Source: Achromobacter insolitus (lineage in GTDB: Bacteria > Pseudomonadota > Gammaproteobacteria > Burkholderiales > Burkholderiaceae_B). From it: DNA of 64,000 bases. The position numbers and the translations under genes are program-made. Each line of letters begins with the position of its first letter. Position 1 is the first letter of the stretch. The stretch is taken from contig NZ_NJIF01000006.1 in NCBI RefSeq assembly GCF_002209555.1, forward strand, positions 186,001 to 250,000. The letters are read 5' to 3'. Shown here in pieces: positions 35,637 through 43,710 of this stretch. A model generated the notes under the pieces. That model saw nothing but the letters and a program-made list of their open reading frames with translations, was not told the origin of the DNA and made no database searches.

Positions 35637-36692
35637 CTAGGCGCTTGCCGGCCCGGGTACGCGCATGCGGCGCAATTCAACCACCTGCGCCGCGCCGACG
35701 GCGCGCGCGCGCAACTGGCCACAACCACCGTCCACATCCTGCCCTGCGCTGTTCCTCACCTTGGTCAGCACGCCACGGCTCTGCAAATAGCCGACGATCT
35801 CGCGGATTCTCTCGGAGTCGGGGCGCTGGTAGTCATCTCCTTCAAGACTATTGAAGGGGATGACATTGAGCACGCCATACTTGCCCTTGAGCAGACGCAC
35901 GACTGCATCGAGTTCGTCATCGCCGTCGTTGATGCCCTTGAGCAGCGTCCATTGATACTGGATCGGATAGTCGGTGTCGCGAGCGTACTTCTCGCCGAGT
36001 TCAATGAGTTCTTCCGGCCGGATTTTCGGCGCGCGCGGCAGCAGGTGTTCGCGCAGCGCGGCTTTGGTCGTGTGCAGCGACAGCGCCAGTGCGGGCTTGA
36101 CGCGTTGTCGCGGCAGGGCTTCGAACACGCGCATGTCACCCACGGTCGAGAAAACGAGATTCTTGTGGCCGATATTGCCTTCGGTGCCGAGCAGGTCGAT
36201 GGCCTCGAGCACGTTGTCGAGGTTGTGCGCCGGTTCGCCCATGCCCATGAAGACGACTTTCTTGACCGCGCGCAGCCGCCGCGCCAGCACCACCTGGGCA
36301 AGGATCTCCATGCTCGTGACCTGGCGGATCAGGCCGCTCTTGCCGGTCATGCAGAAGCGGCAGCCGACCGCGCAACCGACCTGGGTGGAGACACAGAGTC
36401 CGTCGCGCGGCAACAGCACGCTTTCCACCATCTGCCCGTCGGCCAGTTCGACCAGCAGGCGCGAGCCGTCGTTGCCCGCGTGTTCTGACCGGACGCGCGC
36501 CAGGCCGTCCAGTTCCGCCGTCAGGGCGGGCACGGCTTCGCGCAGCGCCAGGGGCAGAAAGTTCTCGGAGCTCCGCCGTCGCGTGCCGGCGTCGAGGGCT
36601 TGCCCTTTCAGCCAGACGCGCACGATGCGGCCACGATGGACAGGCAGGGCGCCGAGAGCGGCAAGGCGTTGGTCGAAGTCGGAGTAGCGCAT
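35637..36692 (-). CDS. radical SAM RNA methyltransferase of the RlmN/Cfr family
   Basis: 351 residues. CAVGCRFC gives the [4Fe-4S] ligands Cys107, Cys111 and Cys114. Cys100 lies seven residues before, as the mechanistic Cys118 does in E. coli RlmN, and DGGCGQL gives the methyl-carrying Cys324. FMGMGEP (148-154) is the SAM motif. All catalytic parts are therefore present. The enzyme should methylate an adenine C2 (or C8) of rRNA or tRNA. It is shorter than E. coli RlmN and lies apart from the ndk/pilW/ispG neighbourhood typical of housekeeping rlmN, so it is probably a paralogue. It converges with cysS. Confidence 0.85.
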   Translation of the reverse strand: MRYSDFDQRLAALGALPVHRGRIVRVWLKGQALDAGTRRRSSENFLPLALREAVPALTAELDGLARVRSEHAGNDGSRLLVELADGQMVESVLLPRDGLCVSTQVGCAVGCRFCMTGKSGLIRQVTSMEILAQVVLARRLRAVKKVVFMGMGEPAHNLDNVLEAIDLLGTEGNIGHKNLVFSTVGDMRVFEALPRQRVKPALALSLHTTKAALREHLLPRAPKIRPEELIELGEKYARDTDYPIQYQWTLLKGINDGDDELDAVVRLLKGKYGVLNVIPFNSLEGDDYQRPDSERIREIVGYLQSRGVLTKVRNSAGQDVDGGCGQLRARAVGAAQVVELRRMRVPGPASA

Positions 36693-36728
36693 GGGGCGCG
36701 AATTTTACTCTGCGCCAGCAAGGGGCTC

Positions 36729-37337
36729 TCAGTCCCGCCGGCCAAACAGCATGGTTAATCCAAACAACGCCCCCAGCCCGCCGACGACGGCGAGCGACAG
36801 GGATGTCTCGCGCAAGCCAAGCGCCATGATCGCCGAGCCCGTCCCCAGAATGGTAATCAGCAAGCCCACCAGACGTCCGCCCGTGGAGCCATAGAAATGC
36901 TTGCGGCGCGCCGCCAGCGTACCGGCCGGCTGGCGTTTTTGCCACGCCGCTAACGCGTGCTCGAACTCGCGCAACAGACGTTCGCGCCTGGGCAGATCGA
37001 CCGCGCTGACGAGTAAAGTCGGCAGTCCGGGACGGACCAGCTTGAGATAATCGTCCGTGCCCCAACTGGACAACTGGGCGTAAAGGACCGGAGCGCGGCG
37101 CGAAAACTCCAGCCCCTCGGGCGTCACCTTCACGACATTGCGCGTTGGAAAGCCTCTGAACGCCACCAGGGGCGGCAAAAGCAACCCCAGCACCGCCAGC
37201 ACGGCCGCCAGGCCGATCGGCCCGCGGTTGAACACCACCAGCATGAAACCGCCCGCAGCCAGGGCGAACGCCAACGGCACCGATAACTGGTGCCATCGGG
37301 TATAGACCGACGCCTGGATCCCTTCGTTGCTAACCAT
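36729..37337 (-). CDS. hypothetical membrane protein
   Basis: 202 residues from the ATG at 37337. Two adjacent N-terminal membrane spans (about 17-35 and 40-58, rich in Leu/Ala) lead into a soluble stretch containing VTPEGLEFSRRAPVLYAQLSSWG, and two further spans lie near the C-terminus (about 152-172 and 176-195). No family recognised. It is 36 bases upstream of the RlmN-like gene on the same strand. Confidence 0.6.
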   Translation of the reverse strand: MVSNEGIQASVYTRWHQLSVPLAFALAAGGFMLVVFNRGPIGLAAVLAVLGLLLPPLVAFRGFPTRNVVKVTPEGLEFSRRAPVLYAQLSSWGTDDYLKLVRPGLPTLLVSAVDLPRRERLLREFEHALAAWQKRQPAGTLAARRKHFYGSTGGRLVGLLITILGTGSAIMALGLRETSLSLAVVGGLGALFGLTMLFGRRD

Positions 37338-37486
37338 GCTTGAGCCAATTGCGCATCGACTTCCTCGGGAATGGGTGCCGAGCAAGCGGCAACAAGCGCA
37401 ATCATACCGAGAGCATCGGGCTGACGTCTGCGGTCTTGCACGCCACGGAGCAGGCGCAGTCCGCAGGTGTAACGCCGCTGGGGCTC

Positions 37487-38032
37487 CTAAAGGGCGCGCA
37501 GCACATCAATGAATGCGCGGCTGAAGGCAGGAATATCGTCGGGCTTGCGGCTGGAGATGAGCATACCGTCCACGACGACCTCCTCGTCCACCCACCGCGC
37601 CCCGGCGTTGCGCAGATCATCCTGCAACGACGGCCAGCTGGTGAGTGTGCGGCCTTCTATCACGCCGGACGAAATCAACAGCCAGGCGCCGTGGCAGATC
37701 ACGGCCACGGGCTTGCCGGCGTCGAACATTGCCCGTACCAATTCCTGGGCCTTGGGATGCATGCGGATTTCGTCGGCGTTAACCACACCACCGGGGAGCA
37801 ATAGCGCGTCGAAAGCCCCGGGTTCGGTAGCCGCCTGCAAAAATGTCAGATCCACGGGAAAGCGGTCGCCGGGCTTGTCGTGATGCATGCCCAGAATGGG
37901 GTCGGTACGCGCTGACACCAAGACGGTGCGAATCCCCTCGGTTTGCAAACTATGGCGTGGGCCGGTCAATTCCACTTGCTCGAAGCCATCGACGGCAAGT
38001 ATCGCTACGGTGAGATCGTTCAGTATTGCCAT
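37487..38032 (-). CDS. DJ-1/PfpI-family protein (YhbO/Hsp31-like)
   Basis: 181 residues. The nucleophile elbow VICHGAWLLIS supplies the Cys (near 109) followed by His, and DGFEQVEL near residue 14 supplies the conserved Glu. Family members are deglycase/glyoxalase-type stress proteins or chaperones. ATG at 38030-38032 has GGGAG ahead. It is a single gene without obvious operon partners. Confidence 0.85.
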   Translation of the reverse strand: MAILNDLTVAILAVDGFEQVELTGPRHSLQTEGIRTVLVSARTDPILGMHHDKPGDRFPVDLTFLQAATEPGAFDALLLPGGVVNADEIRMHPKAQELVRAMFDAGKPVAVICHGAWLLISSGVIEGRTLTSWPSLQDDLRNAGARWVDEEVVVDGMLISSRKPDDIPAFSRAFIDVLRAL

Positions 38033-38178
38033 GTTGGCTCCCGGTGAGTGGGCCCAGGAAAGACGGCAGCGGGCGGGCCGGGTCGCGCTGCCGTAGTGAC
38101 TGCCATGCCTTGGCATGCCGACTCCATTCAGCAAATACCGTGCCGCCGCTGCGCCGCAATTCTTGTGCCGCCTGCATG

Positions 38179-38847
38179 CTAGGGCGGCGACGCCCAGCCC
38201 TCGCGCAAGGCGCTGGCAAATCCGCCCTCCACCCGCGAGTAAGGACGCGCGCTGGTGGTCACTCGCGGCAGGCAGGACCACGCGATGCGCGCCCCGTCTT
38301 GCTCGAGCCTGTCGACCAGAGCCTGGTCTTCGCTGCACGCAAGCGCCGCAAAGCCGCCGATGCGCCGATACGCATCAGCCTCGATTCCCAGGTTCGCGCC
38401 ATGCACATGGCGATGGCCGTCGCGATCCTGATAGCGCTGCGCGAACCGCTTGCGGGCTGACGAGGCGTGCGCGCCATGCGCGCCCCATCCCGACACTCCC
38501 ACCGTGCCGCACACCACCTCGGCCCCCAAGGACAGCTGCGCCACCAGCCAGCCGGCGGACACGCGGGTGTCGGCGTCGGTGAACGCCAGCCAGCGAGCGC
38601 CCGCATTCAGCAAATGCTGCGCGCCCGCCGCCCGAGCGGCGCCCACATTGCGTGCCCGGATGCTGAGGCAGTGCACGGGCCAGGCGGCCGACAACGCGGC
38701 CGTTCGATCCGCGCAATGATCCAGCACCACCACAATGCGCACCGCTTCCGCATGCAGACGGGGATGCCTGGCCGCGCGCGTGGCGGCGCGCAGGCAGGCG
38801 GCGATGCAGTCTTCTTCGTCATGCGCCGGGATGCAAATTCCGATCAT
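38179..38847 (-). CDS. family 2 glycosyltransferase
   Basis: 222 residues, single GT-A domain. ICIPAHDEEDCIAACL is the nucleotide-binding start, FTDADTRV the DxD-type metal site near residue 92 and SEDQALVDRLEQDG the ED acceptor motif near 169. No membrane span. The start has GGAGG and overlaps the end of the methyltransferase gene by 29 bases, so it is the third gene of a coupled operon. Donor and acceptor unknown. Confidence 0.82.
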   Translation of the reverse strand: MIGICIPAHDEEDCIAACLRAATRAARHPRLHAEAVRIVVVLDHCADRTAALSAAWPVHCLSIRARNVGAARAAGAQHLLNAGARWLAFTDADTRVSAGWLVAQLSLGAEVVCGTVGVSGWGAHGAHASSARKRFAQRYQDRDGHRHVHGANLGIEADAYRRIGGFAALACSEDQALVDRLEQDGARIAWSCLPRVTTSARPYSRVEGGFASALREGWASPP

Positions 38848-39442
38848 GGCTCGTTTCCTCCGCTTGCCTGCGCCAGAGATCCATGCGGAACTCGGCCTCC
38901 AGATGGTGGGATTGCAGCGCTAGCCCCGGCAGCGCCGCCATGGCCTCGTGCAGGGCATCGGTCGACTGGAGCCGGTCATGAAATGCCTGCCGCCAATGGC
39001 AGGCAACGAGCTCGCCGCCGTGCGCCAGGGTCGCATCGAGTGCGCTGAGAAACTGCGCCAACGCCGCGTCGTCCAGGTAGTACGCCAGCTCTGACACGAT
39101 GATCAAATCGAACCCCCCGGGCGGCGCCGGCGGCCAATAGCGGGGCAGGTCCAGGACCATGATGTCCACATTGCTGATGCCATCCGCCGCCAGACGCCCG
39201 CGGCAATGGCCTATGGCGGCGATGGACACGTCCACCGCGCAGAGGCGTGAGCAACGCCGCGCCAGAATTCGCGTCAAGTCACCCGCGCCACATCCGGGCT
39301 CGAAGGCATGCAGATAGGTTTCGCGGCCCAGCATGGCCAGAAGCAGCGCGCGCTTGCGCCGCTCATACCAGGCGGTCCCCACGTGCCAGGGATCGGCTTG
39401 CGCGCGGTAGAGCCGCTCGAAGTGCTCGCTCATAGCGCCCAT
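38819..39442 (-). CDS. NodS-like SAM-dependent methyltransferase
   Basis: 207 residues. EHFERLYRAQADPWHVGTAWYERRKRALLL is the NodS-family opening, and FEPGCGAGDLT near 47-57 is SAM motif I. NodS N-methylates a glucosamine of Nod factors after deacetylation. AGGA stands 7 bases ahead of the ATG. It overlaps the acyl-CoA-dehydrogenase-like gene by 13 bases and the glycosyltransferase gene by 29. This points to an N-methylated sugar or amine product, by inference. Confidence 0.8.
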   Translation of the reverse strand: MGAMSEHFERLYRAQADPWHVGTAWYERRKRALLLAMLGRETYLHAFEPGCGAGDLTRILARRCSRLCAVDVSIAAIGHCRGRLAADGISNVDIMVLDLPRYWPPAPPGGFDLIIVSELAYYLDDAALAQFLSALDATLAHGGELVACHWRQAFHDRLQSTDALHEAMAALPGLALQSHHLEAEFRMDLWRRQAEETSHDRNLHPGA

Positions 39443-40527
39443 GACGTGTCCTGTCTGAGAACAACCGCGCCGTGCGCTGCCTGGTCACGCTCCGCGTGGC
39501 TTTGTCGAATGAATACCGGCAGGTCGGCCATCAGTTGCGCAAACGCCGCGTCGCGGCAGAGCGGCCCTGCCCCAAGAGCCCGCGATGCGCGCTCCAGAAC
39601 TTGCGATGCGGCCGACTCCACGGCGAGCCGGGCGCGCGCGCAGGCCAGTGCGCAATCGTCTTGCGGATGCGCATCAATGTGGCCGGCGGCTTCGCGCAAC
39701 GCTGCGCGCGCCTGAACCATGGCGACGTCCACGGCGCCCAGGTGCGCCAGTCGATGGCCGTCGCACGATCCGGCAGAGAACGCCGGCGATAGTGCTGCGC
39801 GTAGTGCATCGGCGACGTGGTTCAAACCACCGTACCAGCAGGCGGCGACCCCTGCCCCTCCATGCAGAAAGCCCGGCCGACGAAGATAAGCACCCGGCGG
39901 ACCGACCGCGACGCCGACGGCCTTGTCGAAGATCACGTCCACGCTGCCCGAGGCCCGCATGCCAACGGCGTGCCAGCCCTGATTCGTGATCGTCACGCCC
40001 GCTTGATCCAGGGCCACGGCCGCCAGGCAGGATTCGCCGTCGGCGTTCCAACCGCTTACCACGGCATGGCTCAGCGACGCCGCGCCTGAGCACCACGCCT
40101 TGACTCCGCTCAACGTGGCCGAGCCGTCTGGCATGGACAGAATGGTTACGCGGTGATCCGGAGGCTCCGCGCACCAGACGCCCCATAGCCGATGGTCATG
40201 CGCGACGTCGGGCATCGCCGACGCAGCCATGGAGGGCACAGTACGGGACGGCGCGGGAACGGATAGCTCCGCCAGGATCGCCAGCGCATCGGTGTGTCCC
40301 TCGAATAGCTTGGCCAGGCTGAGATCCACCGATGCCACGCAGGCCAATGCCTGCCAGCGGCCCAGGGTGTCGCCCTGGCCCGGTAGAGGCAACTGGTCAA
40401 GATCATGGTCCACCAGCATGCGCAGCGCGAGGCCGGGATTGCTCGGCTCGCGCACCCGGGCCAGAAGCAATTTCAGCGCATGCAAGGGAGATTCCAATAA
40501 GGAAACCGAACCAGGCAGATCAGTCAT
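39430..40527 (-). CDS. acyl-CoA-dehydrogenase-like flavoprotein
   Basis: 365 residues from the ATG at 40527. It follows the acyl-CoA dehydrogenase layout (helical N-domain, beta middle with VKAWCSGAASLSHAVVSG, helical C-domain), but the classical catalytic Glu segment is not evident and several motifs are degenerate. It is first in the overlapping operon with the NodS-like methyltransferase and glycosyltransferase. Related clusters in other Proteobacteria often add a PIG-L deacetylase, which is absent here. It may act on a carrier-bound or acylated sugar; not known. Confidence 0.7.
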   Translation of the reverse strand: MTDLPGSVSLLESPLHALKLLLARVREPSNPGLALRMLVDHDLDQLPLPGQGDTLGRWQALACVASVDLSLAKLFEGHTDALAILAELSVPAPSRTVPSMAASAMPDVAHDHRLWGVWCAEPPDHRVTILSMPDGSATLSGVKAWCSGAASLSHAVVSGWNADGESCLAAVALDQAGVTITNQGWHAVGMRASGSVDVIFDKAVGVAVGPPGAYLRRPGFLHGGAGVAACWYGGLNHVADALRAALSPAFSAGSCDGHRLAHLGAVDVAMVQARAALREAAGHIDAHPQDDCALACARARLAVESAASQVLERASRALGAGPLCRDAAFAQLMADLPVFIRQSHAERDQAAHGAVVLRQDTSWAL

Positions 40528-40822
40528 GGGAATTGACGAAAGGCAATGGTGATACGGAGCATGCGGATCAGTTAGCAAGCGCCGTGCCCGGGACGCAAAG
40601 TAGGCCCTGGAGATTCAACAATTTGTATGGGCCTTGGCGGTAGAATCTGCCCGTCTGCAGGGGTATGGCGCGCAATTTCTCACTGCCAAACCTCGTCTTC
40701 GGTCCCGGCGCGCAAGGTGGAATCGAGCTATGTGATCTCACACTCGCCGAAATCGGGCTGATGCTTTTCGTGGCCCCCCACGACTATCGTTCGTTTGTCT
40801 TTGCCGGGCCCACGAGTAGTGA

Positions 40823-40990
40823 ATGAAGCTGCTGAAGCAGCGTTTTGAGGAAATGATGAATTTTTGGGTCCCTGTAATCTTCGGTACGTTCAAGCTCCTC
40901 GTGTTGGGCACGGGCATGTTCCTCGCCATTAAGTCGCATTACGACGGCGAGAAAAAAGAGAAGGCGGAGAAGGAGAAAAAAGCGCAGTAA
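40823..40990 (+). CDS. 55-residue Lys-rich single-span membrane protein
   Basis: A short frame with one hydrophobic span (VPVIFGTFKLLVLGTGMFLAI, about residues 16-36) and a highly charged Lys/Glu tail ending EKEKKAQ. Basic/acidic alternation in the tail and positive residues on the inner side make it a plausible inner-membrane microprotein. The start may instead be the ATG at 40856, which has GAGG at good spacing and would give 44 residues. It ends just before a perfect stem-loop. Function unknown. Confidence 0.55.
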   Translation: MKLLKQRFEEMMNFWVPVIFGTFKLLVLGTGMFLAIKSHYDGEKKEKAEKEKKAQ

Positions 40991-40992
40991 TG

Positions 40993-41020
40993 GAGACCTC
41001 GCTGCTATCGGGGAGGTCTC
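40993..41020. repeat. stem-loop after the microprotein gene
   Basis: Perfect 8-bp arms GAGACCTC / GAGGTCTC with a 12-base loop start 2 bases after the stop codon. No T-run follows, so termination by it alone is doubtful. Confidence 0.5.
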
Positions 41021-41122
41021 AGTTCGTGTGCATGCGCGCTCGCAGGAACCTGGGCGCGCCTTTGGCCGCCACATCGCAAGGCTGCGCATTTACCTGCTGA
41101 TGGCTGGCCGCTGGCAGCACGC

Positions 41123-41746
41123 TCATAACGTCATGGTCGGCTGGTCTTCGATCCGGAAGAACAGGGGGCTCGGCCCCATGAAGCCCGTCCCGTCCAGATA
41201 CTCGAACTCGACGCGCTGCCCCAGCAAGGCTGCCTGCCCGAAGTGCTCGACCCGGTACATCGCGCCTCCGATGCGATAGTTGTGAACCAGCGTGGACGCG
41301 CCCGAGTTGGTCGTGCGCACACGATACGTCACGGCTTCCTCGACCAGGCCGCGCACCCCATGCTTGTAGCGAGCACGCTTCAACCTGGGACTGCGCATGC
41401 CCAGGACGAGCCCCATCAGCACGAAGAAGCCGGCCAGCAGGATCAAGGGCCCCAGGAACAGGCTGCCGGCCAGCGGCAACAGGGCGAGCGCGTAGAAGAA
41501 CTTACGCACGCTCAGTTCTTCCTTGCGCACGCCCCCCCGGTCGGCATCGCTGACTTCCTCGACCGAATTCCAGGCCTGCGCGCTCGTCGGGTATTCGGCC
41601 CGCAGCAGTACGGGCGGCGCGTCGGGGAGCAGCGTCAGCAGATGCAGGCGAACCCGCAGATCCGTCAGCGCCGCGGCAGCCATGGGCCGCGCCCCGTCGC
41701 GGGTGTCCCTCGTGATCTCGTTCCAGAACGGCAGAGCCACATCCAC
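41123..41746 (-). CDS. hypothetical membrane protein, possibly the 3' part of a frameshifted gene
   Basis: 207 residues if started at the GTG at 41744-41746. The first 80 residues are soluble (ALPFWNEITRDTRDG), then one or two spans occur at about 82-118 (FFYALALLPLAGSLFLGPL) and a soluble tail containing RYKHGVRGLVEEAVTYRV. The frame reads cleanly upstream of the GTG (AAGEQCVDV), which argues that the true N-terminus lies in the overlapping frame at 41665-41880. No family recognised. Confidence 0.5.
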   Translation of the reverse strand: MDVALPFWNEITRDTRDGARPMAAAALTDLRVRLHLLTLLPDAPPVLLRAEYPTSAQAWNSVEEVSDADRGGVRKEELSVRKFFYALALLPLAGSLFLGPLILLAGFFVLMGLVLGMRSPRLKRARYKHGVRGLVEEAVTYRVRTTNSGASTLVHNYRIGGAMYRVEHFGQAALLGQRVEFEYLDGTGFMGPSPLFFRIEDQPTMTL

Positions 41747-41880
41747 GCACTGCTCGCCAGCAGCAAGAACATCAAACCAGCGAACACCGCCGTCAGCGAT
41801 CTGCCACTGCGGCCGCGGCGCAGCAGCAGCATGTCCTCCTCGGAAAGGAGTTCTTCCGTGACTTGCACGGGCGCAGTCAT
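41665..41880 (-). CDS. short membrane frame coupled to the SMI1-like gene, probable N-terminus of the next gene
   Basis: 71 codons starting with an ATG that overlaps the stop of the SMI1-like gene as ATGA, a strong sign of real translation. It has a soluble head (VTEELLSEEDMLLLRRG) and one membrane span (LTAVFAGLMFLLLASSAWMWL, about residues 29-49), then turns into Arg/Thr/Gly-rich sequence that looks out of frame. A shift near 41750 would join it to the frame at 41123-41746 and give a protein of about 250 residues. Sequencing error, mutation or programmed shift cannot be told apart here. Confidence 0.45.
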   Translation of the reverse strand: MTAPVQVTEELLSEEDMLLLRRGRSGRSLTAVFAGLMFLLLASSAWMWLCRSGTRSRGTPATGRGPWLPRR

Positions 41881-42440
41881 CCTCGCGTCGCCCGTTCGGC
41901 CAGTCGCAGCGCCATATCCTGCTGGCGCTGCATCAGATCAGCGATCTGCTCCGCGTAGAGGTCCGTGAGATCACCGCTCAGCGGCTCCGAATCGGTCAAG
42001 TCATCGATCACGACGACTGTCCCCTCCTGATCCACGCCCCAGATCCGGCTGCCATCACCCACGATCTTCAGCAAGGGCAGGATGCCGTGCAAGCCCGCCT
42101 CGGCGAGCTGGCGCTGCTGGGCCGATATGCTGGCCCATTCAGGTAGTTCCGGAGCGTCGATGCCCAACAGCACCAAGCCTCGCCAGAAGGTCCAGGCGGG
42201 CCCTACCTCGAACTCTTTCGCGTGCGGCCAGACTTCCTCGCGCGCCATCACGCACAAACCGTTGGTGCGCTGGCAGAAGGCCGCAAACGCCGCCGGCAAG
42301 GGGAAACCGACGGCGGCCTCAAGGCGGGCGATCGCTTCCGCGTCGGGCGCGGGCGCGGCCACAACCTCGAAATACTCGGAATCCACGGGATCCAGGATCT
42401 CCCATATGCGTTGATGGAACTGTTCGGCGGTCATGGTCAT
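41877..42440 (-). CDS. SMI1/KNR4-like protein
   Basis: 187 residues. IARLEAAVGFPLPAAFAAFCQRTNGL is the SMI1/KNR4 opening, and the later IWGVDQEGTVVVIDDL fits the same fold. Bacterial members often serve as immunity proteins of polymorphic toxins; no toxin gene is visible nearby. ATG at 42438-42440 has AGGA 7 bases ahead. It overlaps the following small membrane frame by 4 bases. Confidence 0.7.
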   Translation of the reverse strand: MTMTAEQFHQRIWEILDPVDSEYFEVVAAPAPDAEAIARLEAAVGFPLPAAFAAFCQRTNGLCVMAREEVWPHAKEFEVGPAWTFWRGLVLLGIDAPELPEWASISAQQRQLAEAGLHGILPLLKIVGDGSRIWGVDQEGTVVVIDDLTDSEPLSGDLTDLYAEQIADLMQRQQDMALRLAERATRG

Positions 42441-42519
42441 GCAAGCTTCCTGAATCAAAGACAAGTCCCGGTTCGCCGCAAAGGCGGGAACCTCGAGGGC
42501 GCCCACTCCATTGGGCGGG

Positions 42520-43443
42520 CTATCGGCGTTGCCGCGCCTCGGCGCGACGCCGCCCGACGTGCATCAGCGTCATGCCCGAGATGGCAAGCGCGGCGCCGAT
42601 GAACAGGTTCGCAGGCGTGGCCTCGCCCAGCCAGAGGCTCGAGAACAGCACGCCGAAGACGGGCACCAGCGTGATGTAGCCGGAAGCCGCCCCGGCGCCC
42701 AGCGCCTTGACCCCTTCGAAATACCACGCGTAAGCGATCGCGGTGGCGCCGAACGCCAAGGCCAGCAGGCTGCCCCAGGCGCTGGCGGGCGCCTGCCCCA
42801 GTTTTTCCCAGGCGGGCGTACCCTCTACGATCAGGCTGGTCAGCAGCAGCATCAGCGCGCCGATAACAGTGGTGACCGTCGTCGTGGTCAAGGCGTCCAC
42901 GCCCTTGAGCACCAGGCGGCCGATCAACGTATAGGCCACCCAGCATGCCACACAGCCAAGCAACAGCAGTTCGCCGATGCCCACCCCAGCCCCGGTCTGC
43001 GAGCCACCGCCGCCAATGGCGATATACGCGCCTACGGCCGACAGGACCATGCCGGCCAGGATGGCGGGATTGAGGTGCTCGCGGAACAGAATCGCGGCCA
43101 GCAGCAGGGTCGCGCCTGGATTCAGGGTCACCACGATAGCGGCCTTGCCGGCGGGCACCAGTTGCAGGCTCAACATGAAAAAGCTGGAGTAGCCGAAGAC
43201 ACCCGTCAGGGCAGCCGCGGCCAGACCAAGCCATTGATTGCGGGACAGCGACTTCAGGCCCCGCAGCGCTGAAGCGCGATGCATCCACAAGACCAACGCC
43301 ACACTGGCCAACAGGAATCGGAGGCTGGCCGCGGCCAGCGGGGCCATCGACTGGGCGACGACCTTGCCCCAGGACCACGACGCGCCCCATAGCGCTGCCA
43401 TGCCGACCAGGCGCAGGTGCGTGGCCATCAACGTGTTTTTCAT
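42520..43443 (-). CDS. EamA-family (DMT superfamily) transporter
   Basis: 307 residues with ten predicted membrane helices in two EamA repeats (about 8-140 and 155-290). ALWGASWSWGKVVAQSMAPL is the first-helix signature and LNPGATLLLAAILFREHLN closes the first repeat. Family members export amino acids or metabolites. It is followed by nothing on its strand for 80 bases. ATG at 43441-43443 fits the family start; the Shine-Dalgarno is weak. Confidence 0.88.
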   Translation of the reverse strand: MKNTLMATHLRLVGMAALWGASWSWGKVVAQSMAPLAAASLRFLLASVALVLWMHRASALRGLKSLSRNQWLGLAAAALTGVFGYSSFFMLSLQLVPAGKAAIVVTLNPGATLLLAAILFREHLNPAILAGMVLSAVGAYIAIGGGGSQTGAGVGIGELLLLGCVACWVAYTLIGRLVLKGVDALTTTTVTTVIGALMLLLTSLIVEGTPAWEKLGQAPASAWGSLLALAFGATAIAYAWYFEGVKALGAGAASGYITLVPVFGVLFSSLWLGEATPANLFIGAALAISGMTLMHVGRRRAEARQRR

Positions 43444-43710
43444 GTGTGCTTCGATGGTGAGCGGCGGAGATCGCACGAGGGAGCCGTGCAAAGACAACGC
43501 GTCGAGGTCGCCAATCCGTGGCAGCCGTCAACGCCCGTGCGAGATTTTAGCTGGCCGCGGCAAACGTGCCGCCGGCCAGGAGATCGCAAGGGGGGGGCTG
43601 CGCTGCATTCCGGAATTCCTGCTCCGGTCGCAACCGCTCAGTCGCTCAGTGAGCCAAATCCCAAATCGAATGGGATCCGGCGCATGCCAACGTAGCACTT
43701 CGATGTTTTC

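Noticed and set aside
40731-40742. TGTGA-TC-TCACA resembling a CRP site
   Set aside because: The half-sites are 2 bases apart, while CRP needs 6, so it does not fit.
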